A DNA stretch of 8,876 bases from NCBI GenBank assembly GCA_033549305.1, contig JAWSUV010000119.1, forward strand, positions 1 to 8,876, given 5' to 3'. Below are positions 3,713 to 8,876 of the stretch, piece by piece (the first letter of the stretch is position 1; each line of letters opens with the position of its first letter). Origin of the DNA: Anoxynatronum sp033549305. Its GTDB lineage: Bacteria; Bacillota; Clostridia; Peptostreptococcales; Tindalliaceae. Under the pieces are notes generated by a model that saw only the letters and a program-made list of their open reading frames with translations, made no database searches and was not told the origin of the DNA. The position numbers and the translations under genes were made by a program.

Positions 3713-5782
3713 TTATCTGTTGTATTTAATGTAGATATATTTCCCTCCTACACTTTTGTTGACGTCTGCCGCGCTTTGTGTGTTTTGCCAGTACACGCTG
3801 TGCCAATCAGGGTTGACGCTGCCAGGTTTATCGACGGCGACAGCCATGTCGGTGATTGGCGGCAACGTATTCGCCTTGGTTGTCCACAAATAGATAAAAT
3901 CTCCGCCAGAACCCCAATTCAAATCGACGCCAATTCGCGAATACTCAACGTAATTTGAATTGTGATTCACCATTTTTGTCGCCGATGGCTGCGAAGTGGT
4001 CCTGTATTCCATAAAGAAATCAGTGTATGCCTCATTGATGTTTTCGCCCAGTTTATAGGTCAAGAAGATGAATTTTCCCTTTGCTTCAGCATTCAAGTCA
4101 ACATCGACCAGCTGATACCCAGGAGGACACTTGCCTCTCGCTACCCATACGTCATCATCTGCGACGAATACGATATCGGTGACATATTTTTGCAAAGGCC
4201 ACTGGTTTCCCTGCGCCTTATTCTGCTTTTCGAATTCGGCTTTCAGGTAGGCAGCTCTGTTCGAATCGCTGCAAAGATCCCAAATAGGCACGAGCGCCCT
4301 GGCTGTGGTAGTGCCGAAATCCACAAGGGTCCCATGATCCTCCAATGTGGCTTCCCACTTCGTCAGTATGGTGGGATCGGTTTTAAACTGACTGGCGTTT
4401 AACGTGAATCCGCCGCCATAGCTGTGGAATTCTTCCTTCTTATTGCTGTCATACTGTGATTTGTTCTTCACGTTTTGATATGAACCACTGCCTCCGACAC
4501 TGAACACGACGGCATTAAAGTCTGCTTTTGCTGCGATTTTAAAGTTTTCGAAACTGGTTGAGGCCTCAGAACTGGCAGTCACGCTGTAATCAACCCTTCC
4601 GCCGGTAATGGTGTCCACAAGGACAAAGTGGCCGAAATTGGCAAAAACCGTATTGGCAGGGGTGTTGTTGTCATTCAACAACATCTTGGCATCAATCGTG
4701 AGGTATTGTTTTAAGTCGGTCGCTCCGGTGACATAGACGCCATACTTCTTAACGATATGACTATAGGTGGAAAAATAATTGTTCAGTTCCTGTGTGCGCG
4801 TCGTATCAAAATTAGATTTAACCGAACCGCCAAAACCAAAATAACTGCCCGACGCGCCTATACTTGTTGAGATACTCTGACTGTATGACCGGATGGATTC
4901 GCTGACGGTTTGCGTGGAGTTAGCCTCATCATACCGAATGCGTTCCATTCTTTGGTTCTGAATGAGCTTCCCGGTATCTAACACCGGCTGTTTTAACGAT
5001 TCCACAGATGCGTATTTGGCAAAGACGTCATATCCCCGGCCGATGCGCATGACCACTGGAATATCGGCTTCATTCATCATTACTTTATATGCTTTACCAA
5101 CTTCATTCATTCCCCAGTTCTGTTTGAGCATACTGATATCGATTGAGTTAAGCTGTAGCAAATCCGCGGATATATCCGGCTTGATATCCGGTTGAAATAT
5201 GGGAGGAGTTACTATTTGCAAAATCGGTGGAACGTACGGCTTCGTTGCCGTTTCTCCTGGAGCGGCAGGTTTTGTGACCGTTGCCTTTCTGGTGACTGCA
5301 TCCCATTGAACGTCACAGCCCAGTTTTTCGGTTACAAACCGGAGGGGCAGCATGGTCCGTCCGTTGATGATCAGGGGCTTCACATTGGGGTTTTCCGGAT
5401 CGATGGGAACAGGTTGACCATTGACCACTGCATTGCTTTGGCCAATCCACAACTCCAGTTTCGTGGCATCCAGCAGCACCGTTACTTTTTTGGTTTCATT
5501 ATCCCAGGAAACCTCCGCGCCCAATGGGGCTGCGGCGTATTTGATTGGCAGCAGGGTTCTGCCTTCCACAATGGCCGGGCTCACGTCCATCACAATCAGT
5601 TCACCATTGACTGTGTATGTATTTTGATCAAGGATGAACGCCATAACGGTCTCCTGTTTGTCTGAAGGTTCAGTCGCTGAGACAATCAAGGGAAAAAGCA
5701 AAATGAAAAACACCAGTACCCACGTTATTGATAAGACCTGAGAGGAAATCCGTCGACATTTTGTGGCGCGAAACATTTTCAT
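3713..5782 (-). CDS. Secreted MACPF (perforin-like) protein with N-terminal stalk domain and C-terminal MABP-like beta-prism (689 aa)
   Basis: The start is ATG 5782: AAGGGAGG (complement of 5791-5798) is eight bases upstream, and a signal peptide follows (residues 1-36, core WVLVFFILLFPLIV, cleavage near VSA). Residues about 46-170 are a stalk domain with two GRT-[LM]-LP motifs (74-79, 141-146). A Pro-rich linker spans about 171-205. Residues about 225-520 read as a MACPF domain. It has a Ser-rich first helix-cluster region (SYSQSISTSIGASGSYFGFG), the signature-like NFGHF-x7-GG at 382-395, a second cluster region (about 405-455), SYGGG and VPIWDL..D.NRAAYLKAEF. Residues about 532-689 carry three repeats of the type D[LV]N-x(3-4)-[GK]G-[KD]-[FY]I[FY][LI] (562, 620, 673), as in MABP beta-prisms. 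MACPF proteins oligomerise and form pores in membranes; the beta-prism probably binds the target membrane. It has its own promoter and a 150-base leader. Confidence 0.92.
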   Translation of the reverse strand: MKMFRATKCRRISSQVLSITWVLVFFILLFPLIVSATEPSDKQETVMAFILDQNTYTVNGELIVMDVSPAIVEGRTLLPIKYAAAPLGAEVSWDNETKKVTVLLDATKLELWIGQSNAVVNGQPVPIDPENPNVKPLIINGRTMLPLRFVTEKLGCDVQWDAVTRKATVTKPAAPGETATKPYVPPILQIVTPPIFQPDIKPDISADLLQLNSIDISMLKQNWGMNEVGKAYKVMMNEADIPVVMRIGRGYDVFAKYASVESLKQPVLDTGKLIQNQRMERIRYDEANSTQTVSESIRSYSQSISTSIGASGSYFGFGGSVKSNFDTTRTQELNNYFSTYSHIVKKYGVYVTGATDLKQYLTIDAKMLLNDNNTPANTVFANFGHFVLVDTITGGRVDYSVTASSEASTSFENFKIAAKADFNAVVFSVGGSGSYQNVKNKSQYDSNKKEEFHSYGGGFTLNASQFKTDPTILTKWEATLEDHGTLVDFGTTTARALVPIWDLCSDSNRAAYLKAEFEKQNKAQGNQWPLQKYVTDIVFVADDDVWVARGKCPPGYQLVDVDLNAEAKGKFIFLTYKLGENINEAYTDFFMEYRTTSQPSATKMVNHNSNYVEYSRIGVDLNWGSGGDFIYLWTTKANTLPPITDMAVAVDKPGSVNPDWHSVYWQNTQSAADVNKSVGGKYIYIKYNR

Positions 5783-5843
5783 AATCCTGACCTCCCTTTC
5801 CATTAGCAGGTGAATACTGCATGGTGCATGGTGCCTTTTTTTG

Positions 5844-5867
5844 AGCTGTTCACGTTGTTGAACAGCT
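5844..5867 (-). promoter_or_regulatory. Leader hairpin or operator of the MACPF gene
   Basis: AGCTGTTCA (5844-5852) and TGAACAGCT (5859-5867) form a perfect 9-bp inverted repeat around CGTTGT. It lies in the transcribed leader, about 60 bases after the predicted transcription start and about 60 before the ATG. It is followed on the minus strand by a run of A, not T, so it is not a terminator. It could be an mRNA-stabilising hairpin, a translational control element or a repressor site. Confidence 0.5.
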
Positions 5868-5931
5868 TTGCGCCACCTTCTTTCGGAATATTCAGGCTTT
5901 TCTCCGCAGTACACTTTTTCCCCTTACATTC

Positions 5932-5960
5932 ATTCTACTCCTCCATCCACCAGAATTCAA
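5932..5960 (-). promoter_or_regulatory. Sigma-A-type promoter of the MACPF gene
   Basis: On the minus strand, TTGAAT (complement of 5955-5960) and TAGAAT (complement of 5932-5937) are 17 bases apart, matching the consensus at 4 and 5 of 6 positions. The -35 directly follows the U-tract of the upstream terminator, so the MACPF gene appears to be an independent unit. Transcription would start around 5925. Confidence 0.68.
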
Positions 5961-5992
5961 TAAAAAGAACGCCAAGATGGTTCCTTGACGTT
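5961..5992 (-). terminator. Intrinsic terminator of the flavodoxin transcript
   Basis: On the minus strand, AACGTCAAG pairs with CTTGGCGTT (5984-5992 with 5968-5976; one G-U pair) around a seven-base loop, followed by CTTTTTATT. It lies 100 bases beyond the flavodoxin stop codon and separates that transcript from the MACPF promoter. Confidence 0.75.
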
Positions 5993-6091
5993 GCTCAGAA
6001 TCCTGGTCATAATCGGTGGCAAAGCTATGTGACGCCATGAAAACCCTGAAGGTACCTTCGTTACAATCGTTGAAAGCAAACCCACTGTCAC

Positions 6092-6628
6092 CTACTCCCG
6101 CTGCATCAGCTTAATGCAGTCAATCAAAGGGCTGATGGAAGCCCGGCTGGAATGATCATAGGAAGTAAGTATTGCCTGGTTTGCTCCCTCTTCCATGGTG
6201 GTCCGGCGACTCTTCAACTGCAGCATTTTGCTATAAAGTTTCATAGCGGCTTTGTCAGGCAGACCCATCTTTTCATAGTTCAGGCCGCTTTGAAAATAGA
6301 AGAAAGGAATCCGCTCCGTCTCCTGATCCGTAAAATTGTCTTTTTTGATCTGTGCTGCCCCTTCGGAAGTAAAAGGCGCTCCACCGGTAGCAAACACAAC
6401 GATCCGTCGGCCCATCAGATCAGGCACCTTTCGGCGCAGTTCTTTGAGCCCCTGAATCCGGCCTGCATACAAACCGCCGCCGAAAACCAACTGGCCGTCA
6501 GTGGTTATCTCATCCGGTTGCCACATTTCGATGGAGATGATCTCGCATTTCAACTCTTCTCCAATCCACTCGGCATATTTTTTCGTGAAGCCAGTTTTAG
6601 ATCGGTACACCAATTGAATGGGTTTCAT
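6092..6628 (-). CDS. Flavodoxin-domain protein (178 aa)
   Basis: ATG 6628 is preceded by GGAGGAGG (complement of 6636-6643) at seven bases. The N-terminus, LVYRSKTGFTKKYAEWIGEE, has the flavodoxin FMN-phosphate loop (S-K-T-G-x-T, residues 10-15). FGGGLYAGRIQG (49-60) and FATGGAP (79-85) are the later loops that cradle the flavin. FYFQSGLNYEKMG (110-122) is typical of the Flavodoxin_5 group, to which the HemG protoporphyrinogen oxidases also belong. The protein should be a soluble FMN-binding redox carrier or reductase. Its length fits the family and all loops are intact. It is the last gene of a minus-strand row behind a TetR regulator and a pirin, both now broken, and no promoter was visible directly upstream. 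HemG-like activity is possible but not shown, because no haem genes lie nearby. Confidence 0.88.
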   Translation of the reverse strand: MKPIQLVYRSKTGFTKKYAEWIGEELKCEIISIEMWQPDEITTDGQLVFGGGLYAGRIQGLKELRRKVPDLMGRRIVVFATGGAPFTSEGAAQIKKDNFTDQETERIPFFYFQSGLNYEKMGLPDKAAMKLYSKMLQLKSRRTTMEEGANQAILTSYDHSSRASISPLIDCIKLMQRE

Positions 6629-6691
6629 GTTTAAGCCTCCTCCAAATGACTAACTGCTGACTGGCCTGCCTGTCCGGAAGTTGCCGCATCA

Positions 6692-6722
6692 AGGTGGCAG
6701 CCCCCTGTCCCCACTATCACCT
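6692..6722. repeat. C-rich hairpin, possible third member of the repeat family
   Basis: AGGTGGCAG (6692-6700) and CTATCACCT (6714-6722) pair with one mismatch and one wobble around the 13-base loop CCCCCTGTCCCCA. The stem and loop sizes and the C-rich loop match the repeat at 1994-2023, but the stem sequence differs. It sits between the pirin remnant and the flavodoxin gene. Confidence 0.35.
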
Positions 6723-6765
6723 GATCCTGCATTTGTCTCCCTGGCAAAGAGTTTGAAAGAAGACA

Positions 6766-6923
6766 CTAAAAATCTTCGGTTCCGAACTTTCCGTCTCGAT
6801 AATCCTGAAAGCCTGGTCCAGCTCTTCCTTGGTGTTCATCACAAAGGGACCTCTGCCGCCTGCCACATCCATCAAATAAATGTTCATGGGTGAATAGGTC
6901 ATGGCAGGACCCTTCACATAGAT
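6766..6923 (-). pseudogene. Pirin-family remnant with internal deletion and frameshift
   Basis: The minus strand first encodes YVKGPAMTYSPMNIYLMDV, which resembles the middle of pirins (in human pirin a TPTLYLDFKL-type strand). It then jumps directly to GPFVMNTKEELDQAF, the hallmark of the pirin C-terminal domain. After that F, near 6808-6810, the sequence continues correctly only in another frame (QDYRDGKFGTEDF, stop at 6766-6768). One T lost from a short run explains this. The N-terminal cupin with the metal-binding His residues and about 70 residues between the two parts are gone. A frame from 6902 to 6717 looks like a small gene but is this remnant running on out of frame. Pirins are cupin proteins, some with quercetinase activity. 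This copy is certainly non-functional. Confidence 0.78.
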
Positions 6924-6946
6924 TTATACCAGTGTATTCACCGAAA

Positions 6947-7532
6947 CTATTTGTCTGCAGAATGGATTCCATAAAGACAGATGGATACAATGTCTATCAT
7001 CCGCTGTTCCAGCCCATCACTGGTGTTGAATCCCCTGAAATAATTAACAATACCAGCAAATAAACTGTTGTTTAGCACATCAACTTTCAGCTCCAGCCGA
7101 TTTTCCATCGAAGCACTGAAATCTTTTGAAGCCCTGATCAGGTGCTTGTAGAATGGCTTAAAATCAAAAACCCGGTCTCGCTCGGCGCTGGCCTCAATGG
7201 TTTGTAATTCCCTGAGGAAAATTAAATAGACCTTTTCATTCAATTTGATTGAGTGGGCGACCAAGTGACAAAATGCCTCAAGGTTCTGAAATATGGTACG
7301 ATCTGCCTGTACAACAGCACCCGCATCAAGGTGAGCCAGCATTTCTTCCGCCCATACAAACAGGATGTCACTTTTTTTCAAAATGATTGTAGAATGTGCC
7401 CTTGGCAATGCCCACTTCCTGGGTAATGGCTGCCACGCTCGTCTGTTCGTACCCCCTGGTTTCAAAAAGGAGGACGGACGTTTCAACGATGGATTTTCTC
7501 ACATACTGGCGTTGTTGTTGATAAACTGACAT
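6947..7532 (-). pseudogene. TetR-family transcriptional regulator, frameshifted at an A7 run
   Basis: From ATG 7532 the minus strand encodes 54 residues of a TetR DNA-binding domain: VRKSIVETSVLLFETRGYEQ, then TSVAAITQEVGIAKGTFYNH as the helix-turn-helix, then FEKK and a TGA (7368-7370). The rest follows in another frame from 7372 to the TAG at 6947-6949: SDILFVWAEEMLAHL and a helical ligand-binding domain ending ICLYGIHSADK. Together these make about 195 residues, a normal TetR length, and no other defect is visible. The switch is at the run of seven A (complement of 7372-7378). The family pattern F-x2-K-x2-[LI] is restored with nine A (FEKKSDIL). The alternative is a loss to six A. The neighbours suggest that it controlled itself, the pirin and the flavodoxin gene. 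No strong Shine-Dalgarno precedes the ATG. Confidence 0.85.
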
Positions 7533-7550
7533 GGCTGGTCTCTTGTCAGT
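7525..7550. promoter_or_regulatory. Candidate operator over the TetR start
   Basis: ACTGACA (7525-7531) and TGTCAGT (7544-7550) form a perfect 7-bp inverted repeat with a 12-base spacer, covering the TetR start codon and ribosome-binding region. A -10-like TAAAAT (complement of 7556-7561) lies just upstream, but no -35 was found. TetR regulators commonly bind such dyads in their own promoters, so autoregulation is a reasonable inference. Confidence 0.4.
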
Positions 7551-7585
7551 CCCCTATTTTATCAGCTCAATAACCAAAAGGGTTC

Positions 7586-7930
7586 TCAGCCCATCTCCCC
7601 GCCAACGGGCTCCTCCATATACTGGATTTCCTTCCCCTGAACCCTGGCATAGGCAATTTCCCTCGCAGTGCTGCTGCCAATATACCCCTTCCGGTTGATC
7701 ACATAGATGGCTTCTGCCATATCAATCTTCTGCAGATGCATGTCGTCCAGCATGCCTTTCACCTCATCGGTGAGCACGGTTTCATACTCACCATCGGCAT
7801 GGCCGAAGAGGCCTACGGAAATGACCACATAGCCTTTCAGGGTGAGTTCCCGCTGCACCCGAACATAGTCGTCCTTAAACCGGGTGCTGCCGCAGAGGGT
7901 GATGACGGGGTATTTCCACTGGTTGTTCAT
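7586..7930 (-). CDS. Nucleoside 2-deoxyribosyltransferase-like protein (114 aa)
   Basis: ATG 7930 has GAGGAGGAG (complement of 7938-7946) seven bases upstream. The protein starts with a strand and loop, ITLCGSTRFKDDY (residues 10-22). It contains KIDMAEAIYVINRKGYIGSS (68-87) followed by TAREIAYARVQGKEIQYME. This layout (G-S-T-R near the N-terminus, an Asp before the central strand, GYIGxST..E..YA) matches small Rossmann-like proteins related to nucleoside 2-deoxyribosyltransferases and DUF4406. E91 would be the counterpart of the catalytic Glu. The family can transfer or hydrolyse deoxyribose-base bonds, but many short members have no proven substrate. It lies 66 bases behind the DUF2726 gene and 53 bases before the TetR gene, so it may be cotranscribed with either. 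Confidence 0.85.
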   Translation of the reverse strand: MNNQWKYPVITLCGSTRFKDDYVRVQRELTLKGYVVISVGLFGHADGEYETVLTDEVKGMLDDMHLQKIDMAEAIYVINRKGYIGSSTAREIAYARVQGKEIQYMEEPVGGEMG

Positions 7931-7996
7931 GGGTGGGCTCCTCCTCTATCCATGATAATCTTACACCTTTTCAATTCACGCGATATGTAGAACCAA

Positions 7997-8731
7997 TCAC
8001 TGGACACCACTATAAGTCTCCCGGCATTTGGGAAAATTCGGGCAGCCCCAGAAGACTTTTCCCTCGTACTTGCCTTTTGAAGCTTTTCTCACTACCATTG
8101 GCACATCACATTTGGGACAAAGGGGAGCCTGATCGGGATTCTTTGCAGCTGCAACAACTGGTTCATATGTTTTTTCTGCTTTTTCATCAAATACACCCAT
8201 TAACGCCGTCTCAATTTCGTTGGCTGTGTATCCAGATTTTGAAGACAGGCGAATCAGTTCGAGGCCGGCATCCTTATACAGTTTTTCAATAAACTGATCC
8301 CGCTCATAGCTCTTCTTGCTGGTATGGCTGATATCATCCAGCTCGATGGCACACAGCGGTTTCATGCTTACCGTCTCACACAGAACAAAATCCACATGCT
8401 TCTGGGCGATTTTGCCGAAGTATTTCATGTGTTCACTGCCAGCTTCCTTTGAAATAAAAAAGATATCTTTCAGTCCGATCTTGGGACATATGACTGCCCG
8501 CTCTCCCACAAAGAGTTTCAATGTATGATAGAATGATTTTTCTGCATCCGTCAGAACACTATGCGACACCCGGTATGGCAGTTTTATCTCCCTTTCAGGA
8601 ATCTCAACTGCATCACTGCCATAGTCAATCACCGGTCCTCTCTTGTGGATGTTTCGGCCACTCTTTCTCCCTCCAATAGCAACATAGGCAAGGCCCGCAA
8701 AAATCAGAACCAAAACAAGTAGTAAAGTCAT
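7997..8731 (-). CDS. Membrane-anchored DUF2726 protein with topoisomerase-type C4 zinc finger (244 aa)
   Basis: ATG 8731 has AAGGAG (complement of 8740-8745) eight bases upstream. Residues 1-20 (TLLLVLVLIFAGLAYVAIGG) are a single membrane segment followed by a basic stretch (GRKSGRNIHKRG), so the body should face the cytoplasm. Residues about 52-180 match DUF2726: LTDAEKSFYHTLKLFVGERA, then KHVDFVLCE, CAIELDDISH, RDQFIEKLYKDAGLELIRL. The D115 and E130-x-D132 pattern is compatible with a PD-(D/E)XK nuclease-like fold, which is an inference. Residues 205-236 are a zinc ribbon, C-P-K-C (205, 208) and C230-x5-C236 within WGCPNFPKCRETYSG, as at the C-terminus of bacterial topoisomerase I. The zinc finger suggests nucleic-acid binding. 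The biological role is unknown. It begins the minus-strand row 8731-5961. Nothing further was recognised in 8748-8876. Confidence 0.9.
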   Translation of the reverse strand: MTLLLVLVLIFAGLAYVAIGGRKSGRNIHKRGPVIDYGSDAVEIPEREIKLPYRVSHSVLTDAEKSFYHTLKLFVGERAVICPKIGLKDIFFISKEAGSEHMKYFGKIAQKHVDFVLCETVSMKPLCAIELDDISHTSKKSYERDQFIEKLYKDAGLELIRLSSKSGYTANEIETALMGVFDEKAEKTYEPVVAAAKNPDQAPLCPKCDVPMVVRKASKGKYEGKVFWGCPNFPKCRETYSGVQ

Positions 8732-8876
8732 TGTCTATACTCCTTCCATAGATATGATCGTAGATTCTAATATCGCAAGAACCTAAATTCTATGATCAGA
8801 TTAATCGGTATCTCATTGTACTTAGGGTCTACTGAACAACGTTGAAGACATTGAAAATACTGACTCAAAGCCTCTT

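Noticed and set aside
5192..5665. 157-aa plus-strand frame, and other long plus-strand frames over 3671-5665
   Set aside because: They are antisense shadows of the stalk and MACPF coding sequence and have no coding support of their own.
6048..6059. Perfect palindrome GAAGGTACCTTC
   Set aside because: It has no loop, U-tract or promoter nearby, lies in the flavodoxin 3' region, and is probably chance.
6717..6902. 61-aa minus-strand frame with a fair ribosome-binding site
   Set aside because: Its first half is pirin-like, and the pirin C-terminus continues in another frame. It is therefore a frameshifted remnant, not a small gene.
7933..8292. 119-aa plus-strand frame
   Set aside because: Antisense to the DUF2726 gene, which has a clear start, domains and zinc finger.

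Overview
The window most resembles an accessory stretch of a Gram-positive anaerobe of the Clostridia type. This rests on strong GGAGG-type Shine-Dalgarno sequences, intrinsic terminators with U-tracts, sigma-A-like promoters, secreted proteins with copper-amine-oxidase-like 'stalk' domains, and a tRNA with an encoded CCA. The assignment is an inference; no marker gene fixes the species.

Layout. 1-240 is the C-terminal end of a class II aldolase. 447-651 is a complete tRNA-Gln(CUG) unit on the minus strand with promoter and terminator. 652-2030 carries three small unrecognised genes on the plus strand (944, 1399, 1659), a structured leader ending in an intrinsic terminator just before the second gene, and two copies of a short C-rich hairpin repeat. 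2021-2650 is a graveyard: the C-terminal third of an IS1182-type transposase, then a tiny ORF ending on a strong terminator. 2877-3596 encodes a secreted stalk-domain protein. It converges on the centrepiece of the window, a 689-residue secreted protein on the minus strand (3713-5782). That protein has an N-terminal stalk domain, a MACPF (perforin-like) pore-forming core and a C-terminal three-repeat MABP-like beta-prism. It has its own promoter, placed directly after the terminator of the next gene.

5961-8731, all on the minus strand, reads in transcription order: a DUF2726 protein with a membrane anchor and topoisomerase-type zinc finger, a nucleoside deoxyribosyltransferase-like protein, a TetR-family regulator broken at an A7 run, a pirin remnant with an internal deletion and a frameshift, and an intact flavodoxin-domain protein. 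TetR, pirin and flavodoxin look like a former redox or stress-response unit that is decaying.

The main candidate for new biology is the stalk-MACPF-beta-prism protein and its convergent stalk-domain neighbour. All domain calls were made by eye from motifs; no database search was run.
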